This document shows, piece after piece, positions 49,219 through 58,871 of a stretch of DNA of 64,000 nt. Within the stretch, counting starts at the first letter, position 1, and each line of letters opens with the position of its first letter. The DNA is from Pseudomonas taiwanensis DSM 21245 (GTDB lineage Bacteria; Pseudomonadota; Gammaproteobacteria; Pseudomonadales; Pseudomonadaceae): assembly GCF_000425785.1 (NCBI RefSeq), contig NZ_AUEC01000005.1, forward strand, positions 186,001 through 250,000, in the 5' to 3' direction. Below the pieces are notes generated by a model. It saw nothing but the letters and a program-made list of their open reading frames with translations, had not been told where the DNA came from and did not search any database. Position numbers and translations under genes: made by a program.

Positions 49219-50598
49219 TTGAAACGTTTCACGATAACCGCGCTGGCCTTATCCATCGGCACCTTCTGCGCCATGGCACAGGCCGAAACCCAGAGCCAGG
49301 ACTACGTTCCGTTCAGCCTGAAAAGCACCAGCGAGCAGGACGATGCCAAAGGCTTCATCGACGGCCAGAGCCTATCCGGCAGCACCCGTAACTGGTACGC
49401 CCGCGAGCGCGCCACCCGCGCTCCGCTGTGGAAGTATTACAAGAGCGATGGCACCCGCCACGACACCCACAGCCGGGACAACTGGCTGCAAGGCACCATC
49501 CTCAACTACAGCTCGGGCTTCACCCAGGGCACCGTGGGCTTCGCCGTGGAAGCGGCCGGCTACAACGCCATCGCCCTGGAACAGGGCCGCGCGGCAGTCG
49601 CCGGCCCCAACAACCGTACCCTGACCCACAGCGATGGCGACCCCATCGGCCAGTGGAGCAAGATGGGCCTGGCCAACGTCAAGGCACGCGTGTCCAACAC
49701 CACCCTCACCGTGGGCCGCCAATCCGTCGACACACCGATGATCGCCTTCATCGGTAACCGTGCCCTGCCATCGAGCTTCCAGGGTGCATTCCTGCACAGC
49801 GCCGAGTTCGACAACCTTTCGTTCGATCTCGGCACCTTCGACCGGGTCTCCCCGCGTACCGAGCAGAGCCTGAGCAAATTCCGCAGCGAGTACAGCGCCA
49901 CCGGTGTCGAAACCGACCGTGCCAGCACCGCCGGGGTCAACTACCAGCCGCTCAAGAGCCTGACTACCAGCCTGTACGCCACCAAGGTCGATGATTTCTG
50001 GAACCAGTACTACTTCGGTGCCAACCACGTGCTGGGCGACAGCGCGGTGCTTAGCCTGACCACCGGCCTGAACTACTACAAGACCGTGGACGAAGGCAGC
50101 AAGAAGATGGGTGACATCGACAACGACACCTACAGCCTGTCGCTTGGCCTGACTCACCAGGCCCACACCCTCGCCGCCTCGTGGCAGCAGGTGAACGGCA
50201 ACGAGTACTTCGACTACCTGCACGAGACCAACGGCATCTACCTGGCCAACTCGCTGCTGTCGGACTTCAACGGCCCGAACGAGAAATCCCTGCAGATTTC
50301 CTACGTACTGAACATGGCGCCCTACGGCGTGCCTGGCCTGAAGTTCAACCTGTACAACGCCCGAGGCTGGGGCATCGACGGTACTCACTACCGCGGCACC
50401 GCCTACGACGTGAATGGACTGGATGGCGAGACCCATTACGAGTGGGGGATCGGCACCAGCTACGCGGTACAGAGCGGGCCACTGAAAGACACCAGCATCC
50501 GCGCCACCTACACCGCGCACCGGGCCAGCAAGGCCCAGGGTGATGGCAGCCTGGACGAACTGCGTATCGTCACCACCATTCCGTTCAACATTCTGTAA
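49219..50598 (+). CDS. OprD-family outer-membrane porin (OpdP/OpdD-like)
   Basis: A 459-residue OprD-family beta-barrel porin with a signal peptide (ALALSIGTFCAMAQAE). It has the family opening FIDGQSLSGSTRNWYARER, alternating amphipathic strands throughout, and a terminal aromatic/hydrophobic strand (LRIVTTIPFNIL). In P. aeruginosa OpdP/OpdD lies in the dpp locus and takes up Gly-Glu and other peptides, and the same setting applies here. The start is a TTG at 49219 with GGGAG eight bases upstream; there is no in-frame ATG that keeps the signal peptide. Confidence 0.9.
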   Translation: MKRFTITALALSIGTFCAMAQAETQSQDYVPFSLKSTSEQDDAKGFIDGQSLSGSTRNWYARERATRAPLWKYYKSDGTRHDTHSRDNWLQGTILNYSSGFTQGTVGFAVEAAGYNAIALEQGRAAVAGPNNRTLTHSDGDPIGQWSKMGLANVKARVSNTTLTVGRQSVDTPMIAFIGNRALPSSFQGAFLHSAEFDNLSFDLGTFDRVSPRTEQSLSKFRSEYSATGVETDRASTAGVNYQPLKSLTTSLYATKVDDFWNQYYFGANHVLGDSAVLSLTTGLNYYKTVDEGSKKMGDIDNDTYSLSLGLTHQAHTLAASWQQVNGNEYFDYLHETNGIYLANSLLSDFNGPNEKSLQISYVLNMAPYGVPGLKFNLYNARGWGIDGTHYRGTAYDVNGLDGETHYEWGIGTSYAVQSGPLKDTSIRATYTAHRASKAQGDGSLDELRIVTTIPFNIL

Positions 50599-50671
50599 CC
50601 GCTGACGCCACGGCCCGCTCCACCTCGGGCCGTGGCGGCTACGCTGGAAACAATGCAAGCAGGGAGTTTCC

Positions 50672-52267
50672 ATGAAATCGTTACCGCTCCGCGCTGCCCT
50701 CGCAGCGGTCATCCTGGGCAGTGCCACGCACCTGGCGGCCAAGCCGCTGGTGGTATGCACCGAAGCCAGCCCGGAAGGCTTCGACATCGTCCAGTACACC
50801 ACGGCGGTCACCGCCGACGCCGCGGCCGAGACCGTATTCAACCGTCTGGTCGACTTCAAGCCCGGCACCACTGATATCCAGCCCGCCCTGGCCGAGCGTT
50901 GGGACGTCTCGCCAGACGGCCTGACCTATACCTTCCACCTGCGCGAAGGCGTCAAGTTCCACACCACCGACTACTTCACGCCTACCCGCGATTTCAACGC
51001 CGACGACGTGCTGTGGAGCCTGAACCGCCAGCTCGACCCGAACCACCCGTGGCACGCCAAGAGCAGCGTCGGCTACCCATACTTCGAAAGCATGGCCTTC
51101 AAGGAACTGCTCAAGTCGGTGGAAAAGACCGACGATCGCACCGTGGTGATCACACTCACCCGACCGGAGGCACCGTTCCTGCGTGACATGGCCATGGCCT
51201 TTACCTCGATCTACTCCGCCGAATACGGCGACCAGTTGCTCAAGGCGGGAAAGACCGGCGACCTCAACAGCAAGCCCATCGGCACAGGTCCCTTCGTCTT
51301 CCAGCGCTACAACAAGGACGCCCAGGTCCGCTACAAAGCCAACCCGGACTATTTCCGCGGCAAGCCACCGGCCGACTCGCTGATCTTCGCCATCGCCACC
51401 GACAGCAACGTGCGCCTGCAGAAACTGCGCGCCAACGAATGCCAGGTGGCGTTGTACCCCAAGCCAGACGATGTGCCGTCGATCAAGGCGGACCCCAAGC
51501 TGAAGGTCGACGAGATCGAAGCACTGGTCACCGGTTACATCTCGATGAATACCGAGCACAAGTACCTGAGCGATGTGCGCGTGCGCAAAGCCATCAACAT
51601 GGCCTTCGACCGCCAGACCCACGTTGACCAGCTATTCGGCAAGGGCAACGCACTGGTCGGCGTGAACCCCTACCCACCGACCATGATCGGCTACAACACC
51701 GACAACAAGAACCCGCCTCGCGACTTGGCCAAGGCCCGCGAGTTGCTCAAGCAAGCGGGTGTACCCGAAGGCACCGTGATCACCCTGTTCACCCGCAATG
51801 GCGGCGGCCCGACCAACCCCAACCCACGGCTGTCCGCCGAGATGCTGCAGGCCGACCTCAAGCAGATCGGCCTCAAGCTGGATATCCGCGTGATGGAATG
51901 GGCCGAGATGCTGCGCAGGGCGAAGAACGGTGAAGCCGACCTGGTGTCCACCGGGTGGGCCGGCGACAACGGCGACCCGGACAACTTCCTCAGTCCACTG
52001 CTCAGCTGCGATGCCGCCAAAAGCGGCGAGAACTACGCGCGCTGGTGCAACCCCAGATTCCAGGAGCTGATCACCCGCGCCCGCGAAGTGATCGACAACG
52101 ACCAACGCGCAAGGCTCTATGCCGAGGCTTTGAAGGTGTACGATGACGATCAACCCTGGATCAGCATGGCCCATCCGAAGATGTTCACCGCCATGCGTGA
52201 CAACGTGGAGGGTTACGTGATCAACCCTCTGACCAACAACAACTTCGCCACCACCAAGGTGAAGTAG
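50672..52267 (+). CDS. dppA: peptide ABC transporter substrate-binding protein, DppA-like (copy 3)
   Basis: A 531-residue family 5 binding protein with signal peptide (ALAAVILGSATHLAAKP). It has VVCTEASPEGFDIVQYTTAV, FHLREGVKFHTTDYFTPTR, IGTGPFVFQRYNKDAQVRYK, GWAGDNGDPDNF and a Cys pair (LLSCDAAK, RWCNPR). Of the three copies it is directly followed by dppBCDF, so it is the best candidate for the principal dipeptide-binding protein. The start is the ATG at 50672 after AGGGAG. Confidence 0.9.
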   Translation: MKSLPLRAALAAVILGSATHLAAKPLVVCTEASPEGFDIVQYTTAVTADAAAETVFNRLVDFKPGTTDIQPALAERWDVSPDGLTYTFHLREGVKFHTTDYFTPTRDFNADDVLWSLNRQLDPNHPWHAKSSVGYPYFESMAFKELLKSVEKTDDRTVVITLTRPEAPFLRDMAMAFTSIYSAEYGDQLLKAGKTGDLNSKPIGTGPFVFQRYNKDAQVRYKANPDYFRGKPPADSLIFAIATDSNVRLQKLRANECQVALYPKPDDVPSIKADPKLKVDEIEALVTGYISMNTEHKYLSDVRVRKAINMAFDRQTHVDQLFGKGNALVGVNPYPPTMIGYNTDNKNPPRDLAKARELLKQAGVPEGTVITLFTRNGGGPTNPNPRLSAEMLQADLKQIGLKLDIRVMEWAEMLRRAKNGEADLVSTGWAGDNGDPDNFLSPLLSCDAAKSGENYARWCNPRFQELITRAREVIDNDQRARLYAEALKVYDDDQPWISMAHPKMFTAMRDNVEGYVINPLTNNNFATTKVK

Positions 52268-52342
52268 AACAACAACGACCGCCGGGACCCCACACGGGCA
52301 CCGGCGGCACTGCCCTGACCGGCTGATGAGGTACCTCCGACA

Positions 52343-53353
52343 ATGTTGAGTTTTATTGCCCGGCGTCTAGGCCTGCTGATTCCGACCTTCTTCGGTATCA
52401 CCTTGCTGACCTTCGCGCTCATACGCCTGATCCCCGGCGACCCGGTGGAAGTCATGATGGGCGAGCGCAGGGTCGACCCTGAAATGCACGCCCAGGCCAT
52501 GGAACGCCTGGGCCTGAACAAGCCCCTGCCGGTCCAGTACCTGGACTACGTCGGCAAACTCGCCCAGGGAGACCTGGGCGAGTCGCTGCGCACCCGCGAA
52601 AGTGTCTGGACCGAGTTTCTCACTCTGTTCCCGGCCACCCTCGAACTGGCCTTCGCCGCCCTGGTGTTCGCCGGAGTCGTCGGCCTGCTGGCCGGGGTGA
52701 TCGCCGCGCTCAAGCGCGGTTCGCTGTTCGACCACGGGGTGATGGGCATTTCCCTGGCCGGCTATTCCATGCCGATCTTCTGGTGGGGCCTGATCCTGAT
52801 CATGTTCTTCTCCGTGAGCCTGGGCTGGACCCCTGTGTCGGGGCGCATCGACCTGCTCTATGACATCGAGCCGAAGACCGGCTTCATGCTCATCGACACA
52901 TTGCTCAGCGACGAAGAAGGCGCCTTCAAGGATGCCGTGATGCACCTGATCCTGCCAGCCATCGTGCTGGGCACCATCCCGCTGGCGGTGATCGCCCGCA
53001 TGACCCGCTCGTCGATGCTCGAAGTGCTGCGCGAGGACTACATCCGTACCGCCCGCGCCAAAGGCCTGTCACCGGCCCGCGTGGTCTTCGTGCACGGTCT
53101 GCGTAACGCGTTGATCCCTGTGCTGACGGTGTTCGGCCTGCAGGTCGGCACCTTGCTGGCCGGTGCGGTGCTCACCGAAACCATCTTCTCCTGGCCGGGC
53201 ATCGGCAAGTGGCTGATCGAAGCCATCGGCGCCCGTGACTACCCCGTGGTCCAGAATGGCATCCTGTTGATTGCCTGCCTGGTGATTCTGGTCAACTTCG
53301 TCGTGGACATCCTCTACGGCCTGGCCAACCCACGCATCCGTCATCAGCGCTGA
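52343..53353 (+). CDS. dppB: dipeptide ABC transporter permease DppB
   Basis: A 336-residue inner-membrane permease of the peptide/nickel type, with the N-terminal MLSFIARRLGLLIPTFFGIT, RLIPGDPVEVMMG and the EAA-like cytoplasmic loop RTARAKGLSPARVVFVHGLR that couples to the ATPases. The gene lies 75 bases after copy 3 and ten before dppC. Confidence 0.95.
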   Translation: MLSFIARRLGLLIPTFFGITLLTFALIRLIPGDPVEVMMGERRVDPEMHAQAMERLGLNKPLPVQYLDYVGKLAQGDLGESLRTRESVWTEFLTLFPATLELAFAALVFAGVVGLLAGVIAALKRGSLFDHGVMGISLAGYSMPIFWWGLILIMFFSVSLGWTPVSGRIDLLYDIEPKTGFMLIDTLLSDEEGAFKDAVMHLILPAIVLGTIPLAVIARMTRSSMLEVLREDYIRTARAKGLSPARVVFVHGLRNALIPVLTVFGLQVGTLLAGAVLTETIFSWPGIGKWLIEAIGARDYPVVQNGILLIACLVILVNFVVDILYGLANPRIRHQR

Positions 53354-53363
53354 GGTCTTCGCC

Positions 53364-54290
53364 ATGACTAGCCCGATTCCAAAATCCGTCACGCCGGCCA
53401 GCCCGGTGGACCAAAGCCTGCTCTACCCGTCACCGTACAAAGAGTTCTGGCAGGCCTTTTCACGCAACAAAGGTGCAGTGCTGGGCCTGGCCTTCATGTG
53501 CCTGGTGGTGTTTTGCGCTGTGTTCGCCCCATGGGTCGCGCCGCACGACCCCAGCGAGCAGTACCGCGACTTCCTGCTGACCCCTCCGGTGTGGCTCGAA
53601 GGCGGTACCTGGCAGTTCATCCTCGGCACCGACGAACTGGGCCGCGACTTGCTCTCGCGGTTGATCCAGGGCGCTCGGCTGTCGCTGCTGATCGGCCTGT
53701 CGTCGGTGGTGATGTCGCTGATCCCCGGTATCCTGCTCGGCCTGCTGGCCGGGTTCTTCCCGCAGATCCTCGGCCCTTCGATCATGCGCCTGATGGACGT
53801 GATGCTGGCCCTGCCCTCGCTGCTGCTGGCCGTGGCCATCGTCGCCATACTCGGCCCAGGCCTGATCAACACGGTGATCGCCATCGCCATCGTGTCACTG
53901 CCGTCCTACGTGCGCCTGACCCGCGCGGCGGTAATGGGCGAGTTGAACCGCGACTACGTCACCGCCGCGCGCCTGGCCGGTGCCGGCCTGCCACGCTTGA
54001 TGTTCGTCACCGTGCTACCCAACTGCATGGCGCCGCTGATCGTGCAGGCGACCCTGAGTTTCTCCTCGGCGATTCTCGACGCCGCGGCCCTGGGCTTCCT
54101 CGGCTTGGGCGTGCAACCGCCCACCCCGGAATGGGGCACCATGCTGGCTTCGGCACGTGACTACATCGAGCGCGCCTGGTGGGTGGTGAGCCTGCCCGGC
54201 CTGACCATTCTGCTCAGTGTGCTGGCAATCAACCTGATGGGCGACGGCCTGCGCGATGCGCTGGACCCGAAACTCAAGAACGCCGCCTGA
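53364..54290 (+). CDS. dppC: dipeptide ABC transporter permease DppC
   Basis: A 308-residue permease partner of DppB with the family stretch [20 protein letters not shown] and the coupling loop [19 protein letters not shown], then [20 protein letters not shown] near the end. It lies between dppB and dppD with short spacers (10 bases each), so the four transport genes should form one transcript. Confidence 0.95.
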   Translation: MTSPIPKSVTPASPVDQSLLYPSPYKEFWQAFSRNKGAVLGLAFMCLVVFCAVFAPWVAPHDPSEQYRDFLLTPPVWLEGGTWQFILGTDELGRDLLSRLIQGARLSLLIGLSSVVMSLIPGILLGLLAGFFPQILGPSIMRLMDVMLALPSLLLAVAIVAILGPGLINTVIAIAIVSLPSYVRLTRAAVMGELNRDYVTAARLAGAGLPRLMFVTVLPNCMAPLIVQATLSFSSAILDAAALGFLGLGVQPPTPEWGTMLASARDYIERAWWVVSLPGLTILLSVLAINLMGDGLRDALDPKLKNAA

Positions 54291-54300
54291 GGAGAACGCC

Positions 54301-55269
54301 ATGTCACTGTTGCAGATCAACAACCTGAACGTGCGCTTCGGCGACACCAATGCAGTACCCGTGGTGGACGGCCTGGACCTGGCGGTAGATGCCGGCGAGA
54401 TCCTGGCCATCGTCGGCGAGTCCGGCTCGGGCAAGTCGGTGACCATGATGGCCCTGATGGGCCTGATCGACGCCCCCGGGCGTATCACTGCCGACGCCCT
54501 CACCTTCGACGGCACCGACATGCTCAAGCTCAGCGGCCGCCAGCGGCGCAAGGTGGTGGGCAAGGACATCGCCATGGTCTTCCAGGACCCGATGACCGCG
54601 CTCAACCCCAGCTACACCGTGGGCTACCAGATCGAGGAGGTGCTGCGCCAACACCTGGGCCTCAAGGGCAAGGCCGCTCGCCAGCGTGCCCTGGAATTGC
54701 TCAAGAAGGTCGAGATTCCGGCTGCCGAAAGCCGCCTGGACGCCTACCCGCACCAGTTGTCCGGCGGCATGAGCCAACGGGTGGCGATCGCCATGGCGAT
54801 CGCCGGCGAGCCCAAGCTGCTGATCGCCGACGAGCCGACCACCGCCCTGGACGTGACCATCCAGGCGCAGATCATGGAACTGCTGGTCAACTTGCAGAAA
54901 GAGCGCAACATGGCGCTCATCCTGATCACCCACGACCTGGCCGTGGTGGCCGAAACCGCCAAGCGCGTGTGCGTGATGTACGCCGGGCAAGCCGTGGAAG
55001 TGGGCCAGGTACCAGAGCTGTTCGACGTACCCGCCCACCCTTACAGCGAAGCCCTGTTGGCGGCCATCCCCGAGCACAGTCTCGGTGCCGAACGCCTGTC
55101 CACGCTACCCGGCATCGTACCCGGTCGTTACGACCGCCCAGCCGGCTGCCTGCTGTCGCCGCGCTGCCCGTACGTGCAGGAAAACTGCCGGCGCCAGCGC
55201 CCACCCCTTGATCCCCAGGCGCATAGCCTGGTGCGTTGCTTCTATCCGCTGAACCAGGAGGTGGCGTGA
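54301..55269 (+). CDS. dppD: dipeptide ABC transporter ATP-binding protein DppD
   Basis: A 322-residue oligopeptide-type ATPase: Walker [17 protein letters not shown], signature [17 protein letters not shown], Walker [15 protein letters not shown], and a C-terminal Cys-rich segment ([20 protein letters not shown]) that binds an Fe-S cluster in related proteins. GGAG lies before the ATG at 54301. Its stop overlaps the dppF start by one base (TGATG). Confidence 0.95.
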   Translation: MSLLQINNLNVRFGDTNAVPVVDGLDLAVDAGEILAIVGESGSGKSVTMMALMGLIDAPGRITADALTFDGTDMLKLSGRQRRKVVGKDIAMVFQDPMTALNPSYTVGYQIEEVLRQHLGLKGKAARQRALELLKKVEIPAAESRLDAYPHQLSGGMSQRVAIAMAIAGEPKLLIADEPTTALDVTIQAQIMELLVNLQKERNMALILITHDLAVVAETAKRVCVMYAGQAVEVGQVPELFDVPAHPYSEALLAAIPEHSLGAERLSTLPGIVPGRYDRPAGCLLSPRCPYVQENCRRQRPPLDPQAHSLVRCFYPLNQEVA

Positions 55270-56237
55270 TGGCCGTCGTTCTTTCCGCTCGGGAGCTGAC
55301 CCGGCATTACGAAGTATCGCGTGGTCTGTTCAAAGGCCATGCCCTGGTACGCGCCCTCAATGGCGTGTCGTTCGAGCTAGAGGCTGGCAAGACCCTGGCC
55401 GTGGTCGGCGAATCCGGCTGTGGCAAGTCGACCCTGGCCCGCGCCCTGACACTCATCGAAGAGCCCTCCTCCGGTTCGCTGCAAATCGCCGGCACCGAGG
55501 TCAAGGGCGCCAGCAAGGCTGAACGCAAGCAGCTGCGCCGCGATGTGCAGATGGTCTTCCAGAGCCCTTACGCGTCGCTCAACCCCCGGCAGAAAATCGG
55601 CGATCAACTGGCAGAACCGCTGTTGATCAACACCTCGCTGAGCAAGGCCGAGCGGCGCGAAAAAGTGCAGAAGATGATGGAACAGGTAGGCCTGCGTCCC
55701 GAGCATTACCAGCGCTACCCACACATGTTCTCCGGCGGCCAGCGCCAGCGGATTGCGTTGGCCCGGGCGATGATGCTGCAACCGAAGGTGCTGGTGGCGG
55801 ACGAGCCAACCTCAGCGCTGGACGTGTCGATCCAGGCCCAGGTCCTTAACCTGTTCATGGACCTGCAAAGGGAGTTCAACACCGCCTACGTGTTCATTTC
55901 GCATAACCTGGCAGTAGTGCGCCATGTAGCGGATCAGGTGCTGGTGATGTACCTGGGCCGGCCGGCAGAGATGGGGCCGAAGGAGGATATCTACGAAAAG
56001 CCGCTGCATCCCTACACCCAGGCGTTGCTGTCGGCGACTCCGGCGATCCACCCGGACCCGCTGAAGCCGAAGATCCGCATTGCCGGCGAACTGCCCAACC
56101 CGCTGAACCCGCCAGAGGGCTGCGCGTTCCACAAGCGCTGCCCCTACGCGACCGAGCGGTGTGCCAACGAGGTACCGGCCTTCAGGCAGGTGGCCTCCCG
56201 GCAGGTGGCTTGCCATTATGCGGAGCAGTTTCTCTAG
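55269..56237 (+). CDS. dppF: dipeptide ABC transporter ATP-binding protein DppF
   Basis: A 322-residue ATPase partner of DppD: Walker A GESGCGKSTLARAL, signature MFSGGQRQRIALARAMM, Walker B VLVADEPTSALDVS, and a C-terminal Cys segment (GCAFHKRCPYATERC). It starts at the ATG overlapping the dppD stop. It ends the peptide-uptake locus; a REP pair follows. Confidence 0.95.
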   Translation: MAVVLSARELTRHYEVSRGLFKGHALVRALNGVSFELEAGKTLAVVGESGCGKSTLARALTLIEEPSSGSLQIAGTEVKGASKAERKQLRRDVQMVFQSPYASLNPRQKIGDQLAEPLLINTSLSKAERREKVQKMMEQVGLRPEHYQRYPHMFSGGQRQRIALARAMMLQPKVLVADEPTSALDVSIQAQVLNLFMDLQREFNTAYVFISHNLAVVRHVADQVLVMYLGRPAEMGPKEDIYEKPLHPYTQALLSATPAIHPDPLKPKIRIAGELPNPLNPPEGCAFHKRCPYATERCANEVPAFRQVASRQVACHYAEQFL

Positions 56238-56253
56238 GCCCAGATAGCGCCCC

Positions 56254-56304
56254 TCGCCGGCAAGCCGGCTCCTACAGGCGCTGTAGGGGCCGGATTGTCG
56301 GCAA
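56254..56304. repeat. REP pair after dppF
   Basis: TCGCCGGCAAGCCGGCTCCT (56254-56273) is a perfect REP core, and CTGTAGGGGCCGGATTGTCGG (starting at 56281) is a diverged reverse copy. They lie 16 bases after the dppF stop and probably protect or end the dpp transcript. Confidence 0.75.
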
Positions 56305-56312
56305 TGGCCGTC

Positions 56313-56387
56313 TCAATGCATGAAGAACCAGATCAGAATGATCACTGGAATCGGCACCCCAATCATCCACAGCAGTATCGAGCGCAT
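56313..56387 (-). CDS. 24-residue hydrophobic membrane peptide
   Basis: A minus-strand ORF too short for usual gene finding: ATG at 56385-56387, stop at 56313-56315. The peptide begins MRSILLWMIGVPIP and continues with VIILIWFFMH. It is almost wholly hydrophobic with a single Arg near the N-terminus and a Gly-Val-Pro kink, as expected of one transmembrane helix. AGGAG stands eight bases before the ATG, a very good ribosome-binding site. It is antisense to nothing and is divergent from the NTF2-AraC regulator. The function is unknown; small single-helix proteins often tune transporters or sensors. Confidence 0.65.
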   Translation of the reverse strand: MRSILLWMIGVPIPVIILIWFFMH

Positions 56388-56544
56388 GGCTTTTCTCCTG
56401 TTCGGCGGTGAACAAACCGGTGCACGCGCCATGCCAGCGCCCGCGAAAACCCATAGCTATCCGAATCAACGGCTTACGCTGCCTGCCGCTTGATAGAACC
56501 GTGCAATATGCCGGACCCACGCCCTTGCACCTGGGTGTTCTGCA
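56388..56544. promoter_or_regulatory. divergent spacer, small membrane peptide / AraC-type regulator
   Basis: A 157-base non-coding spacer that should hold promoters for the 24-residue ORF (minus) and the regulator (plus). I see no confident promoter elements. Together with the REP pair and the small ORF it accounts for the 307-base gap after dppF. Confidence 0.4.
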
Positions 56545-57369
56545 ATGCACTATCCATTCATGACCGCCCTCACCCTCCCCGACGGCCCAGAACAGACCCC
56601 ACGCACGGCTGACACGGTGCTGCGCTATCACCTGTGCTGGAAGCACCGGGACCTGGATGGCGTCATCGCGCTCTACCACCCTGACATCCAGTACCACGAC
56701 TTTTTCCAGAATCGCGTGCTCGGCTACCACGAGCTGCGCGACTACGTGCGCGCCTGCCTGCCCCATGAGGCTGGCGAAGACATCGTCCATAGCGACCGCA
56801 TCCGCGTGGACGGCTGCACCGCGTTCATCCAGTACCAGGTGACGGTCCAGGGCGGCGACGGCCTGGTGGCGTTCCAGTCCAGCGAGGCAATTACCGTCAA
56901 GGACGACCTGATCTGGCGAGTCAACGAATATGCCACCCTGGTGCGCCAGAATGGCCACAGCCCTGCCAGCGGCGGTTTGCGTCCTGCCACCAGCCGCTTG
57001 GGCCTGTCACCACGCCAACTGTCGACCATGGCTCAGGACCTTGAGCACTATTTCCAGCGCCAACGCCCCTACCTTGACCCGGAGCTGAATCTGCAACAGG
57101 TCGCCGACGCCAGCGGCTACAGCCGCAACCAGATCTCCTACCTGCTCAACCAGGTGCTCGGGCAGAGCTTCTATCGCTACGTCAACCAGGCCCGCCTGCA
57201 ACACTTGATGGCGATCCTTGACCACGGCAGCGCCGACACGCCGATAGACGACCTGGCCTTCAATGCCGGCTTCAACTCACTTTCGGCGTTCTACAAAGCG
57301 TTTCGCGAACACACCGGCCTGACGCCCAAGGCGTACCTGAAGCAAAATTCCCTGCGTGCACGCACGTAA
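56545..57369 (+). CDS. NTF2/SnoaL-AraC fusion transcriptional regulator
   Basis: A 274-residue protein with two parts. Residues about 20-135 look like an NTF2/SnoaL domain (LRYHLCWKHRDLDGVIALYH, DIQYHDFFQNRVLGYHELR). Residues about 165-270 are an AraC-type double helix-turn-helix (LNLQQVADASGYSRNQISYL, DLAFNAGFNSLSAFYKAF followed by REHTGLTPKAYL). The NTF2 domain takes the place of the usual cupin sensor and is the likely ligand site. ATGs at 56545 and 56560 are both possible. It is followed by the FAD oxidase, cupin and polyamine-binding protein, which it probably activates. Confidence 0.85.
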   Translation: MHYPFMTALTLPDGPEQTPRTADTVLRYHLCWKHRDLDGVIALYHPDIQYHDFFQNRVLGYHELRDYVRACLPHEAGEDIVHSDRIRVDGCTAFIQYQVTVQGGDGLVAFQSSEAITVKDDLIWRVNEYATLVRQNGHSPASGGLRPATSRLGLSPRQLSTMAQDLEHYFQRQRPYLDPELNLQQVADASGYSRNQISYLLNQVLGQSFYRYVNQARLQHLMAILDHGSADTPIDDLAFNAGFNSLSAFYKAFREHTGLTPKAYLKQNSLRART

Positions 57370-57433
57370 GACAGCCATCGTCGAACGCTACTAGGATCGC
57401 CCACAGACATTGATGGATGTGGAGCCGAACCCG

Positions 57434-58840
57434 ATGCAACCCCTGCGCACGCTCAGCCTGTGGATGGACCAGCTCGACGAGCCACTGTGCGCGCGCCCCG
57501 CTCTGCGCGAAGACCTGGACGTCGATGTGTGCATCATCGGTGCGGGCTATACCGGCCTGTGGACCGCCTACTACCTCAAGCGGCAGGCGCCGCAACTGAG
57601 CATTGCTGTAATCGAAGCCAACATCGCCGGCTTCGGTGCCTCGGGGCGCAATGGCGGCTGGCTGATGGGCAACCTGCTGGGCGAGGACCGGTTGCTCGCC
57701 ACGCTGTCACCGCAAACGCGCCGCGCCAGCATCGACCTGCTGCACGGCATTCCCGATGAAGTGCAAAGCGTGCTGCAACGCGAGGCCATCGACTGCGATT
57801 ACCGTAAAGGTGGCGTCCTGTATTGCGCTGCGCGCTACCCCGAGCAGGAGCGCAACCTGCGCGCCTACCTTGATGACCTGTATCGCCAGGGCATGACCGA
57901 GGACGACTATCGCTGGCTGCGCCCCGAGCAGTTGGATGCCCAACTGCGGGTCAGCAATGCCTATGGCGCCATCTACAGTCCGCACACCGCGACGATCCAG
58001 CCGGCCAAGCTGGTGCGCGGCCTGGCCCGTGCAGTGGAAGCGCTGGGCGTGCCGATCTACGAGAACACCCCGGCCATCGACTGGCAGCCCGGTGCAGTTC
58101 GCTCGCCCCTGGCGCATATTCGCTGCCACTGGGTAGTGCCTGCCGTGGAGGGTTACGCCGCCAGCCTGCCCCCGCTGGGCAAGCACCAACTGCCGGTACA
58201 GAGCCTGCTGGTGGCTACCGAGCCTCTGCCGGAATCGACCTGGGAACGGATCGGCCTGTCCCAGGGCCAAGCCTTCAGCGAGAGCAGCCGCCAGGTCACC
58301 TACGGCCAACGCACCGCCGACAACCGCCTGGTGTTCGGCGCCCGCGGCGGCTATCGCTTCGGCGGCCGTCTGCGCGAGAACTTCAACCTGAACGATCAAG
58401 AGATCGAGCTGCGTCGCTACCTGTTCAGCGAGCTGTTCCCGCAGCTGGGACACGTACGGATCACCCATTCGTGGGGCGGCAACCTGGGCATGGCCCGGCG
58501 CTTCCGCCCGCACATGCTCTGCGACCGCCAGCGCGGTATCGCCCTTTCCGGTGGCTATGGCGGTGAAGGCGTCGGGGCCACCAACCTGGGCGGCCGCACG
58601 CTGGCGGCGCTGATTCTCAACCAGCACAACGAACTGACCGCACAGCCCTGGGTGCTGGACAACCGGCCCGTGTCGAGCCTGGCCAGCTGGCCGCCCGAGC
58701 CGTGCCGCTGGCTGGGCTACAACGCGATCATCCAAAGCTTCGTCCACGAGGACCGGACCCTCGCCAACCCCGCCAGCGCGCCCTGGAGGCGGCGCCTGGC
58801 CAGCTCGCTTGCGGACTTCATGGAAGGCTTCATGCACTGA
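57434..58840 (+). CDS. FAD-dependent amine oxidase (PuuB/DAO family, gamma-glutamylputrescine oxidase-like)
   Basis: A 468-residue flavoprotein of the D-amino-acid oxidase fold. The FAD-binding motif VCIIGAGYTGLWTAYYL lies at residues 32-48, followed by EANIAGFGASGRNGGW, as in gamma-glutamylputrescine oxidase PuuB and related amine oxidases; a C-terminal GGYGGEGVGATN closes the FAD site. It likely oxidises an amine linked to the polyamine-binding protein two genes downstream. The start is the ATG at 57434 with GGAG nine bases upstream. It lies 64 bases after the regulator. Confidence 0.85.
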   Translation: MQPLRTLSLWMDQLDEPLCARPALREDLDVDVCIIGAGYTGLWTAYYLKRQAPQLSIAVIEANIAGFGASGRNGGWLMGNLLGEDRLLATLSPQTRRASIDLLHGIPDEVQSVLQREAIDCDYRKGGVLYCAARYPEQERNLRAYLDDLYRQGMTEDDYRWLRPEQLDAQLRVSNAYGAIYSPHTATIQPAKLVRGLARAVEALGVPIYENTPAIDWQPGAVRSPLAHIRCHWVVPAVEGYAASLPPLGKHQLPVQSLLVATEPLPESTWERIGLSQGQAFSESSRQVTYGQRTADNRLVFGARGGYRFGGRLRENFNLNDQEIELRRYLFSELFPQLGHVRITHSWGGNLGMARRFRPHMLCDRQRGIALSGGYGGEGVGATNLGGRTLAALILNQHNELTAQPWVLDNRPVSSLASWPPEPCRWLGYNAIIQSFVHEDRTLANPASAPWRRRLASSLADFMEGFMH

Positions 58841-58871
58841 TTACCTTCACCCTACACAGGATTCACCGGTC

